Origin: Tremella fuciformis
Taxonomy: Eukaryota > Basidiomycota > Tremellomycetes > Tremellales > Tremellaceae
DNA: 64,000 nt
Assembly (NCBI GenBank): GCA_032768795.1
Contig: CP136498.1
Span: 434,001 to 498,000 of the forward strand
Direction of reading: 5' to 3'
In this document: positions 11,411-22,213 of the stretch, piece after piece
Numbering within the stretch: position 1 is the first letter of the stretch
How the letters are laid out: every line of letters begins with the position of its first letter
Made by a program: the position numbers and the translations under genes
Notes under the pieces: model-generated
Told to the model about the DNA's origin: nothing
The model's input: only the letters and a program-made list of their open reading frames with translations
Databases searched by the model: none

Positions 11411-12072
11411 CTGCCAGCGACTCCCCGACTAGATCATCGACTGGCCGGCAGCTGCTGTCTCTGACTCACGGTAGCTTGACGAGGAAGGAACACCACGATA
11501 TCTCGGAAGAAAGCCATGCTGTATGTATCCGTCAGTACAGACTTTCACGGCGCGATGACGCATGTCCGACTATCCCTTCTTCCGTTTGTGCAGAATATGT
11601 CGACTTGACTTATCGTCGCATTCACGGGAAGAAACGAACCGCCATCGAGCCCCGATTCGGAGCTCTAGTATGGTGTCCGACTGCTCTGCAGTACGAGCAA
11701 CGGAGCGGGAAGAGAAGTACGCAGACTTAAGGCTGAGGGGAGGGGCGGCTGCGGTCCCGGGTGTGAAGCTCTGGGGGTCGCAAATGCGATAAGAGCGGAG
11801 CTGCTCTGGATCTGCACCGCAGACCGGAACCAGAGGCGGCCACGCGTGAGCTGTAAATCCGGATCGGACGATTCTTCGACTAGACCATAGTATAGCAGCC
11901 TGACTGGATGTATCTGCATCCGGGCCGCGAGCTCCTAAGGGCCCATACTCTCGTACAACATTCGCCCACTTTGGTCATCAAGAGACGCTGAAGATGAGGG
12001 ACGTCTTCGCGCCTCGTGAGTGCATCGGAATCACGGGACTTGTTATTCACCAGACATCCTGACACACCAAAC
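11411..12072. other. No resolved gene
   Basis: A plus-strand frame at 11562-11792 contains CRICRLDLSSHSREETNRH, which superficially resembles a C2H2 finger, but it has no splice context and the spacing is poor. I see nothing else in this stretch upstream of the myosin-like gene's 3' end. Confidence 0.35.
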
Positions 12073-15000
12073 TTATGTGGTTATGTGATACGATGCATTC
12101 AACAAGTCCGTCCCTGACCCCTCACCATAGATCGGCAAACCATCGGTGGTCTTTGACGAACCCGTACTCGTCTTCGATCGCTGATTCATCAGCCGGGTCC
12201 ACGCACGTTGGCCAGCCACCTCATCGCGCCATACCATAGCATGAGGCAGGGGCGAGATGTGGAATGAGATGACCCACCTGTGAGGACGACATGGCTTGAA
12301 TTCCAAGTACATCGCGGTACCGGTCAACAAGGTGTTGCACCCATTGACGAATGGGAGCCCTGCATACCGCGCTGGGCTGTTCGAGCAGACTGGCAGCCGT
12401 GATGATCTCCCTCAACTTGCAGTCGACCGGCTCGATGCGCAACGCCATGCCGTGTTTATCAGTCGTCGCCAGCAGTTCGATCAGTAGTCGTTTCTCTATC
12501 GTCTCGGGGTACGACTTTTCCAGAGAGGCAAAGTCGATGTTTGGACTTTGAGCCTCCAGGCGTCTCTTGGACCAGACCTCGATGACGGCCAGAAGTGGTA
12601 TGACCCTGTTAACGAGCTGGTGTCGATCGAGCGTGGAGAAGCCGTAAAGTCGGTCCCACACCATCTCGGCGGCGATGTCGCGTCGGTAAGTCAGGCTTCC
12701 GAGGTTGTCGTGGAGACACTTTGCCAAGTTGAGAATCGTCGTCGGTAATTTGTCATCGGGCAAGGGTTTCATGCCGGCATAGTACGAGAACTGTCCGAGC
12801 AGATCGAGCAGGATGTCGAGCTTGTACCGCTCCTGGTCCTGCAACCGCTTGCCCAGCTCTTTGCTCTTTGCCCGATCCTCCTGGCGAAGCGAGGCGCATT
12901 GGTCAAATTTATGAGACAGGTCCTGCATCTGTCTTATATGCTCGTTGGCGGACTCGCCGTATTTCGTGATCTGGTCCGACATGCTCGCGATTTCGGCGTC
13001 CTTGCCGAGGATCTCGACAGATTTCGCTTCGGTCTGAGCGGTGAGAGTCTCGATCCGGTCCAACATCTCCCGACGGGCGGACAGGGCGGTCGCGAGCTCC
13101 GATGTGAGCTGCCCGATCTCCTCTCGGTCCCCAACCTGCTGGGCTGACAAGTCCAAAACCTGTTGGGCGAGCTCGCCGTTTTTCTTTGACTCGGTGCCGA
13201 GCTCGAGCTGCAACTCTGAAAGCTGTTGGGCGAGCTCGCCTTTCTTCTTTGACTCGTTTGCGAGCTCGAGCTGGAGACCCGTCGTGTGACGTATATGAGC
13301 AAAAGAACGCTCCCCATCGTGGTTGGCCCAGTCGTCATCGTCCGACGAGGGATTCTCCATGATGGTCGACGGCGTAGATGCGGTCCAGACCGGAGGTAAA
13401 TTGTCGACATCGACGTCGCCGGCATTGGTGGTCGAGTCTCGTAGGAGCAGCTCTCGCTCGAGCATCTTGTGAGTGGCGCTCTGTAAACAGACAGTGTCGT
13501 GCCGAACAGCATAAGAGCCCTGGCCCAACAAGGCGGTGTGCCGTTGCGCCATTGTCTCCAGAAGCCGCGAGATGCGTGCCTTGTCCTCATCCCATTCGAT
13601 CCCAGCTGCCGAGGCATCTCGTGCGTCGACGTTGGGGATTGGGCCGGGAGCAGTATGCAGCAGCGCTGCGTATCTGACCCGTCAGCACATGCAGAGTAAC
13701 GCGGAGATTCCGGCCAGACTCACCTCGCCAAGAATACGGTCATCGGCAGCACCTTGTCCCATGACAGTTGCAAGGCGCGGATGGCGGGGAGGATGTGGCC
13801 CCGGGCGACCTGCTGCGAGATGTAGTCCCGATTGTCGGTCAAGATATCTCCTTGTGCCGTGTCTGAAATTGCGACCGAGATGGGGCTGATCCGAAGGCAT
13901 CGGATGACATTGACACGCTCGGCAAGATGTCCGAGGCCGACAATCGCCTCGATCGTGTCGATCGTGTTTTGGGTTTGGGACTTGATCGAGGCGTCAACAT
14001 GTCCTTCTAGCACCTTGAGAGTGTCCAGGTGACCCAGTATGTGTGACAGCCGCTGATTGCGCAAGGGCCCGTTGTGCTCGAGGAATTGTCCGAGCTGATA
14101 CGCGACCGTGGACCCATAATGCTGGACCCGAAGCTGAGGAGACTGGCGCTCTCGCCCGTCCGACTGGACCTCGACGTCCAGGTTGAGAACGTCCGGATTG
14201 TCGGCAAGCAGGCCGGTCAGGTGCTCGGTCAAGAGCTCAACGTCTTTGCGCATATCCTGTTGGACGCCCGTGGCACGACCGATGCTCTGCAGCAGGGCAA
14301 TGAACACTGCACGGGCTCGACTGGTGACTCTGCCCTCCATCTGTTCGCTCTGGTCGTCGTTGTTGTTGTCCTCGTCGTCCGCGTCCTCATCGGTGATGAA
14401 GCTGTTCGCGACGTTGTTCGCGGTCCGAGTCCGTGACTCTCCCGCAGAGGAGTAATTATCCAATAGCTGGGCACGCGTCAGCATACACGACCTCAATCCG
14501 GATTCGATGGCTGACTGTGGCATGTAGGAACTCATCAATTGAATTCATGCAGAGATGATCGAGTAGGTTCTATGATCATCAGTCCCATCGACATACCCAA
14601 GTATGAGAACGCGACTCACAATGTCGACATGTTCGCTACCGGGCTGGGTGTCAGCATTGATCACGCATCCTTGACCTCTCTCACACTATCCACAATCTGG
14701 ACACCGCCTTGTTGGTGGCTCTTGCTCGAGTGCTGTCCCATGGCCCCAGGAGTGAGCTTGAGGAGGTATTCGTTGTTGCGTTTGACCAGGACCTGTACAA
14801 GGTCAGGCGTTGTCCAAGGGGTCAATACTCTGCCAGACCTACCGCCCACATACGTTGATACACCAAACTGCCAAGGAGCTCGCGCACATCGGCCCTGATC
14901 TCGATTTTCGTCCCGTCCGAGGTTGAGCTTTTGACCAGAAGCGCGCGGAGTGCGTCTTCGCTGCAGCCCCAGAGACAAGCCACGCGAAGCAGACAGGAGC

Positions 15001-16230
15001 GCGTCTCGTTGGTGGCGGATGTGTCCGAACCAGTGACAACGTTTCCAAGGGCCAGCACACCTTCGAGCAGTGCCTCGAACCCTTTGATCTCGCGAGCGTC
15101 AAATCGCGCAGCGAGGTCTTGACGGATGGCTCCCCAGTCCCTCACGGCTGCGTGTGCCTTCTCCCATGTGCCCAGTATTCGCCATCTCGTCACTCCGTCA
15201 CGATGACCGCGGTCGCTTATGTGGATGGCGTACGCGACGAGTATGTGGAAATTCGACTCTTCTTCGCGAGGTACCATGACGCGAGACCGTTCCCAGCCGA
15301 ATACCATCAGACGGACGGTGGAGACTGCTCCCGTCTCTTTGTCAAACGCAAACTGGGACTCGTCAGCTTCAAGTCGCCCTTACAGCTTTTGCGATTTCGC
15401 ATTCGGACTGAACAGTATGGTCGCAAGGGGAAGACGATGCTCACCCGGAAAAGCCTCCCAAAACGTGAAGAGTTGGCGTTCATCATGGTGGCAGCATTAC
15501 CGAATGCTTCGCAGATCCGATCGTTGCGTCGGACCTCGTCGTAAATGCCCTCAGGCGCACCGGTGCTGTCGGTCGAGAGGTGGCGGATCACGTTGTTGCA
15601 TGTAAAAGATTTGCCTGCGCCCCTGAAAACATGTCAGACAGCAGCGCGCACTTTGAGCATGCGTGGACTGACGATTCACCCAGCATGAGTATCAATTCCT
15701 GACTCCCCTGGGACCGAGCGTTGGTCAAGATTGTACGACAGAACTGGTCGAACAGCTCGGTCTCGGCATGATTCTTCGACACGCACGGCACGAACAGCTT
15801 GTGGCCTTGTCCCACCGTGGGGTTCAGAGCGATCTGACGGACATCAGCGGTTTCCCAACAGCATCTTGGATCCCGACCATGAAGAACCAACGGCTTACCA
15901 TCATGTTCTGGATCCGAGTGAACGCTTTGCCAGCACGCAGTCTAGCGATCAGGACGTCGGTGACGGCCGTCAGCCTCGACCTCGACACAATCAGAAAGCG
16001 TGGGACAGACTATAGTCCTGGGTGACGTTGACCCTGGGTCCGACGGCCAAATCATCGACATCTTCAGCAAAAGCAATCTTGGCCGGGGACCAAGCGGCCG
16101 GTGAAGCGAGTTGACATGGGCCGTCTACGGGGTCCTTCAAGATGCACAGCAAAGTTGGAGCCTTCAGAAATCTCCTCGATCGGGTTCTGCAAAGTGCCGA
16201 TGGAAGAGTGTGGAGTAGAGTAGGTCGTCA
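12073..16230 (-). CDS. Highly diverged myosin heavy-chain-like protein (class V-like architecture)
   Basis: A spliced minus-strand gene whose exons reproduce a myosin motor in order: the N-terminal DVLIARLRAGKAFT block (15960-15899), 15833-15673, and 15623-15445, with the P-loop GESGAGKS split by an intron. Switch I follows as NSSRFG. Then come ERSRVMVPREEESNFHI (15352-14843), exon 14792-14685, a switch II of the form DSPGSE (DxxGxE kept), exons 14643-14620 and 14569 onward, 14466-13724 and 13673-12278. Junction phases fit at most introns. After the converter-like region (VFLA ... YAALLH) there are no obvious IQ motifs. An Asp-rich linker leads to a coiled coil (LANESKKKGELAQQL repeats) and a helical C-terminus resembling a DIL/cargo domain. 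ATP-site residues are retained, so motor activity is possible. The start codon is unresolved. A normal class V myosin is longer, so this is best seen as a fast-evolving paralog. Confidence 0.75.
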
Positions 16231-17005
16231 AGATTGCCTGGTGGATAAAAGCTAAGTGGGAGAGGAATTGCGATTCAGGGACAATTTCGGACCGAGCGAT
16301 TTCCTCGCCTCGCCCAAAATGCTTAACTACCCTGCGGCTGCGTTGCGGTCCTCAAGCTCGTACATACATTGGCCTCTAAGCTTGACCCTTCACGATGCCA
16401 GCACCTGCATTCACGTATGTGCCCAACATTTCGGTCCTCCGACTCATGGTCGTCGAGCAAAGTGCGGCGCCCTCTGCATCCGCCGCTTCCGATTCAGGCC
16501 TTCCATCTCGAGGTAGGTCGATGAATGTTGCTCACTTGATCAGCAGTCAATGAATGTTAAATGATGATGATGATCAGAGGCCGCTCTTACATCTTCTGCA
16601 ATCACTTCAAACGAACTGCCAGCGAACCCGACCGTTCCGCCCAGCGCCCTTCATGTCGTTGGTCAAAACGAGCAGATGGCCGAGAAGCGTCAGGAGAAGC
16701 CGGAGCCCAGGGAGGCGAACTGTACGGTACGTGAACATTATATCCTTCCAGAGTGCATCAAAATGACATGTCAGACCCCTGCTCACGTTCCCGAAGTCGC
16801 TGCTGCCAATCTTCCAAGGTCCAGAGCAGCCGCACGACGTTCTACCCTTGCTCTCTTGGACAACATCATGGCTTGAGTAGGGATGTGATGATCGGGTTTA
16901 GCAATGTAGTGATCCCATTCGAAAGCCATAAGACCGACATGCACGCCGGCGACTGCCTCGCTACTACCAGATGCCTTGCTGCATGCCCATGGTGTATATA
17001 CTGTA
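16231..17005. other. No resolved gene
   Basis: This is the 5' flank of the myosin-like gene (its first exon may extend here) and the 3' flank of the next minus-strand gene. It contains an ATGATGATGATC run near 16561. Plus-strand frames at 16554-17076 are short and unconvincing. Confidence 0.35.
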
Positions 17006-17986
17006 TCACTCCATTACTCTCAATACCCAAGGGGGCCTGTCGGTTCCGTACCCGCCTTCCACGCACCACCTCTTGACCTCGTCGGTAGGCGCGGATGGCT
17101 TCATGAACGCAAGCCGGACGTAGCAGTCCAGATCTTCCAGCTCCTCTTGCAATTCCTCGAGGCACTTCTTTTGCCTACGAGCCGTGGTGGCCTCGGTACC
17201 CGGCATCTTGACGGTCGCCAGGGCGTTGCAAATCGATTCCCGCAGGCCGTCGTGAAACCAGGCGTACGGCAAGTTGAGGAAGAACCCTTTGCCAATATGA
17301 AACCGCTGGCCTCCGCCTTCTCCCCGCCAGGCTGTACATGAGCTCAAAGCTCGACGGCCCATGTTCTACTGACTTTGAAGGGTGTCCCTCTCTTTCAAGA
17401 CTGCGTCAGAGCATTCCTCTACCTGGTCCCAGAATGCTCTCGGGAGATCCGGCTTGGTGTCGCCGTACAGGATGAATTGACGCCAGATGTGCAAGAGTTC
17501 GTTGATATGAACATTGATTCGGGTCAACTGGGGTGGGGTCAGCAAGTGACTCGTCTATCAGTGCGCCGCACCAAGTGACTCCTTGGCTCTGGACGGACTC
17601 GCGACTCGAGGTGATCTGACGGAAGGCACTCACCACCGCGGCATGCGCTTCCACATCGATTCGACTTTGGGCCGTTTGCTGTTGGCTGGACCTGGTCTGC
17701 GACCTTTGGGTGAAAAAGTCATCGATTCGGTCCTATTCTTCAGCTTGAATCAAGGAGACCAGGCGTGTCACATATTGGCTTGAACTGATTCGAAGGCTCA
17801 CCACCGGAGTCCGCAGTGTCCGTGCGGGCTTTGGCCGTTCCACCACTCCTGAACGGGATCCATGTTGTCCCGGGTGGCCCACATGTCGTGTCTTTCCCCG
17901 CCTAGCCGGGCGGTCCCGAATGGCAGCCGAAGTCCCCGTCGTGATGGGTTGGCGCTGACGAGGCTCGACCACATTCACACTCAGAT
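17006..17986 (-). CDS. Unrecognised protein, 4 exons with fitting phases
   Basis: Exons are 17986-17802, 17732-17634, 17527-17374 and 17331-17006, with GTGAGC, GTGAGT and GTCAGT donors. The phases fit across the introns and the frame closes at a single stop. The N-terminal part is Arg/Pro-rich. It is followed by Gln/Ser-rich residues, then a well-formed globular part (INELLHIWRQFILYGDTKPD ... FFLNLPYAWFHDGLRESICN) and a Glu/Leu-rich helix (RRQKKCLEELQEELEDL). I do not recognise the family. The first exon begins at an acceptor (CTCTTGCAG), so at least one 5' exon is missing, perhaps up to 18.0-18.3 kb. The gene lies between the myosin-like gene and the divergently transcribed gene at 18305. 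Confidence 0.6.
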
Positions 17987-18304
17987 CTGCAAGAGGTATG
18001 CGCAATGGTGGCATCACGCGATCGCTCCTTCTCGACGCCTGACTGAGGAATGCTTATCTCGAAAGGACTGCGCGGAAAGCGGTGTGCAGGAAATCCTTAG
18101 TCAATAATGAATGTCAAATCTTCAGCCTGTGTGGCGCTTCGGACCGAAACCTTCCTGCTCGGTCCGAGCCAAGACAGCGGAATCCCGCTGGAAACTCCTT
18201 TTTCCTTTGCTTTCCTCATTTGTCGACCACAAGAGAGCAGGGCTCCTGATCCGGCCCATCTCCCCGTCGCAGCTCGAGGTCAAAAAGGCTCTAGCGCGCA
18301 AAGC

Positions 18305-19924
18305 ATGGGTAGCATCACCTTTACAACGCCAGAGGGTCGGCCAGAGGAACTGATCCGCATCGGGTAAAGATGGACGCCTGCTGGATTGGAGCTCGGCTGA
18401 AGCCCCAGAGACGCATCGGCAGCCGCAAAGCCTTCCCCACAGGAGGTGGATCGACGTGTGAAGACTGCCTTGGACGGAACGGACTTTGAGCTTGGTACGT
18501 GGCTGGAGCTGCAGGGGCGCTCGTGCAAGTTGACGCCGTTCAGTCGAGATACCCTTACCATCTCTTAAAGGGAGATTGGGCAGGCAATTGTTGCATCAGA
18601 TCCTCGGTCTGGCGATGTCCGCCGTTACCGCTAACCCCGGGCTCGACGCGAAAAGTGAGTGACTGGAGCACATCTACCTGTACCATCGGGCCACATCCAC
18701 GGCGTCGGGCGACCAACTGCTCACAAACAGAATATTCGACACACACTATCATCTTGACCTGTTTCGCCACTGCTCCATCAATAGCCAACGACCTCCATGC
18801 CGCCCTCGGTCTTGACGAAGCATTTGCAGCGTTGCAAGAGCTACAGTTACCCAGTCGCGTTGGACTGCTCAGTCTGGCCACCGGCCGGGTCATGGTGCTT
18901 GACAAAGCGACCGTGAATTCGTGCGGCGGTTTTATTGATGTGAAGCGGACTGGGGTGATATGGTTGTTCCAGGTGAAGACACGAGTTCCGGGGGGGGGGG
19001 GGGGGGGGGGGAAGGAGTCGACAGCGCAGCGGCTGACGTCCAGCTCCTCGGCCCACAGTCGGCTATGGACATCGTCCTTGTCCGTGAGTCAGAGCCTCAG
19101 CTGCGAAACCCCTGATTAGATGACAAAGCTGATCTGTTTGCGCCTGTCGCCCCCGGAATTGATATCCTGCGATCGGACGACGATGTGCTCCTCACCACGA
19201 CCCCTTTGATGTGAGTACGCGCTTGAAAAGCGCTGCTCCCTCGATGGTTATCCGCTGACTCTCGCATAGTCACCACCTTGTCCGGCGCTACCTCACCCGC
19301 CCAACATCGGGGACCGATGACAAGACTCTACTCTCCATCGTCAACCTGACCCTGGAGACATCATCCGAGGGTCCCAAGCCAAGCGCGTCCTCATCCCCTG
19401 TCACCGGCCCTTTGGAGCGCCAGCCAGTTGCGGGTCCCCGTCCTGGGTCCAATGCGGCCCAGAGCGGGAGTCTGCCATTGACGAGACACGACGCGGAGGG
19501 AGGCAATGCGGCTCTACATCCTCTTTCCGACCGACAGACATCTGCGCGCATCCGACCGGCATATTCAGTCACCGCCGCTTTCGAAGCAGGAACACATCCC
19601 TCCAGAATACCGAGGCGCATCGAGAAAAGCTCGCAGGTGATCGAACATGGTCAGAGACCACAGGCCAAGTCGTCGACTCGTCTGCATACCGACCAGGCCA
19701 TCAATGAGAGATCCGAGGTCTGTAAAGTGAACATGGCGGGCTTGCGACCGATGATCACAGCAAGCAATTACGAGAGCTTTGTGTTTGGAGACCTGGACGA
19801 CGAGCATCATCGAGGTGGAGGAGACGCCAACAATGGCGTGCCCGTCCCGGGTGTAGAACCTGGCCGATGGCGGGAGCAGGTCCGATCGGCGAAGGACGCG
19901 ACTCGAGATGTGGCTCAAGCTTGA
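18305..19924 (+). CDS. Unrecognised 427-residue protein, 7 exons
   Basis: Exons 18305-18363, 18409-18494, 18544-18654, 18731-18972, 19044-19083, 19120-19210 and 19270-19924 join with consistent phases to a 428-codon frame including the stop. Introns are 36-76 nt; the fourth, at 18973-19043, contains a run of 22 G. The N-terminal 220 residues look like a compact alpha/beta domain (VEIPLPSLKGRLGRQLLHQI, FAALQELQLPSRVGLLSLAT, SAMDIVLVHDKADLFAPVAP). The C-terminal half is low-complexity, Ser/Pro/Arg-rich, with an acidic DLDDEH patch. No catalytic motif is recognised. A further intron inside the last exon (near 19636) is possible. The gene is intact and sits in the block with pseudoprotease B. Confidence 0.7.
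18990..19011. repeat. 22-nt poly-G tract inside an intron
   Basis: An uninterrupted run of 22 G lies 17 bp after a 5' splice site on the transcribed strand of the seven-exon gene. In the RNA this could form a G-quadruplex. A 21-nt C run sits in an intron at 44695-44715. Confidence 0.95.
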
Positions 19925-20073
19925 AGGGCGTCGTATAGATATGTAGACAGTCCTGATGTTACATGTATATACTGAACCTGCGTCACGTGACTGGAGTTTG
20001 ATCATCCTCCTCATCATACGATCTGGTTTTATAGCTGTCTTTCACGTTGTGGACCTCGGCCGAAGCAGCAGAC

Positions 20074-22165
20074 ATGATGAGTCGACATCAAATGATGCGA
20101 GACGCCCACCGCTTGGCCGCTTGTCACCCGTCGAGCGCATATTGGCACGGACCTGACCTGGTCGCCTTTTTCCACAAGCCGACGATGGATTCAATTTCCC
20201 CGCCTGTGCTGTTTCCCGGGGAATCACTACCCACGCCACCTCTCGTGGATATTCATCCTTTCGTTTTACAATTCCAGGATGGTCCGATTCGTCTCGCGGT
20301 GCTGTGGGCAGAGTTCATTGGTCGGCCGGCATTCTGTAAGTCTGGCCCTCGGCGTACCCGTGGGAAGGGCCCGGGAAGAGCACCTCACATCGCTGATGAA
20401 TAGTCGCGGTATTCATGACGACAAGGAACGGAGCTCAACTTCCCCCCGAGATCCGGCTACAGCTTCCCCCCTCGTGCAATATCCAGTGCTTGATCTCATC
20501 GAACAGTGTGGATGTCCCTGGTACCTGGCGACGCATGGAAGACAAGGAGACTCGTGACGCCTTTGGCCAGGACATGGCCATCAACAGTCTGGACGACCAA
20601 TATCGGCGAGGTCTGAGCAGGTCACTCGAGATCGGTCTCGGCCTCGACCATTTGTTCCGACGCATCCGGTACGCCGTCCACTCTCGCGACGCTGATCTGC
20701 CGAGAAATGCTCATAGTCTTAGCTCACCCGACCGCATTGTCCTGTTCATCCTCGCATGCATCGTGGGCTACCAACGGCCTCGCGAGCACTGTCTCGGCTC
20801 CTGGAACGCCTTCGACCGAGGTGATTCGGTCAGCATCTATGCCACGGTCGTGAGGGACATGGAGCGACACGACGGTCGCACTCCATCCGTCAATCTGCCG
20901 GTGGCGACCGATGCTACCGAGCCTCCTTGTCAGTCCGATGAGCTCACTTCAGAGGTGAGCTCGAGTGTCGAAGCGGATACACTCCCAGCTGACTCGCGCC
21001 AGGTCAGTCTAGAGCAAGTTGCCGGATTCTGGATGCACAGCGCCGAAAACGAACTCGGATATCCAGTCAGCTCGGATCAGCTGCAAAGTCTCCTTGCCGG
21101 CAAGCGACTGTCCCCAGGATGCATCGATGCTCTGGGCCGTCTCATCGCGCTGGACGCAGCAAATGACGGTCGGAAAACGACGTGGGTGGACAGTTGTGCG
21201 GCCTCGATGATCCTGGCTCGCACTGTTGGTAGCGGAACCTCCTATGTAAGTTTTGTTTGCCGCCCCCGCAAGCGAGACTTGTACAACCGGATGTCTCAGC
21301 TGACGAGCAGGGAGCTCGGCATACAGACACCGAGACGACTTGCGTCGTGCTGGACTTGCCGAGCAGTCGTTTCGTGCTGGGAGTGCTGCATCATGCACCA
21401 AGACGCATCCTAACATATGATCCTGGGCGGCATTACGGCAACGACGGGGACTATGCACTGATCGACTCGGTAAGGAAACTCTTGGAAAACGAGGTGGGGC
21501 ATTGACATCAGGCCTTGCGTGAGTTCTGCCGACCAAATCCAGATCCGGCGCACGGCAGCGACGATTACAAGATTGAGCGGATGGACGTGAGCCTCTGCGT
21601 GTTCCTCGAATCGTTTAGATGAATGGCAGTGGCCGCAGTGTAAATCAGCCGCCGATAGCGGGGTGTACATCTTCCTCGCCGCGCTCGACCTCTGCATGGC
21701 GGCCAACGGTCCCGTACCTAGGCCCGACGAGCACTGGCTCACGCATGGTCGGTGGCGAGACATGCTTGTGCGCGAATTGCGCAATGGTCGACTGGACAAG
21801 GCCTACCGGTCGAATCTGACAGGCGCGCAAACCCGCACGGCTACATTCTCGTCCAATGGCATGGTGGAATCTGTTAGTCCAGGTCATGATGGTCGCCGAA
21901 GGACGTGCTGATCAGTTTTCAGGATGCCCCATTCTCTGTTCAAGGCGCACAAGACTTCCGTCGGGTAAATGACATCAGTGATAGATCCACGATGGGAAAA
22001 CGGCGAGCAGCCTCGGAAGACGGGGACAACCATCGACCAGCTAAGGCTGCCAAACTGGCAACACAGCAATCCGCGCAATTAGCAGTGGAAGATGATGTCT
22101 TTGAACAGTATATCAATCTTGTCAACAGCCAACAGTCGACCCAAGATGGTCCGCCGCAGCCGTGA
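20074..22165 (+). CDS. ULP1/C48-like pseudoprotease B
   Basis: Six exons, 20074-20335, 20404-21245, 21311-21469, 21512-21586, 21630-21872 and 21923-22165, give 607 residues with every phase fitting. An N-terminal region of about 260 residues is followed by a ULP1-like domain: SLEQVAGFWMHSAENELG and WVDSCAASMIL (substrate-side helices), then CVVLDLPSSRFVLGVL, where active enzymes have His-Trp, and RILTYDPGRH (the Tyr-Asp is kept). Next comes WPQCKSAADSGVYIF, where the Gln is kept but the nucleophile Cys of DCG is Ser (AGC, 21657-21659). The tail carries nuclear-localisation-like basic patches (GKRRAAS, RPAKAAKL). His and Cys are both lost, so SUMO-protease chemistry is not expected; a SUMO-binding or regulatory role is inference. 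It is a paralog of gene A at 3599-5471. Confidence 0.75.
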
Positions 22166-22213
22166 TATTGGTGAACGGCAAACCGTTGGCGGATCCAGCG
22201 GATCCTGCTATTT

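Noticed and set aside
10524..11432. A 302-codon plus-strand frame
   Set aside because: Very Arg/Ser/Thr-rich with no motif, and another plus-strand phase in the same DNA gives more natural protein with splice donors. It looks like a composition-driven shadow.
11562..11792. Possible C2H2 zinc finger (CRIC ... H ... H)
   Set aside because: Spacing does not fit a standard finger, only one copy, and no supporting gene model.
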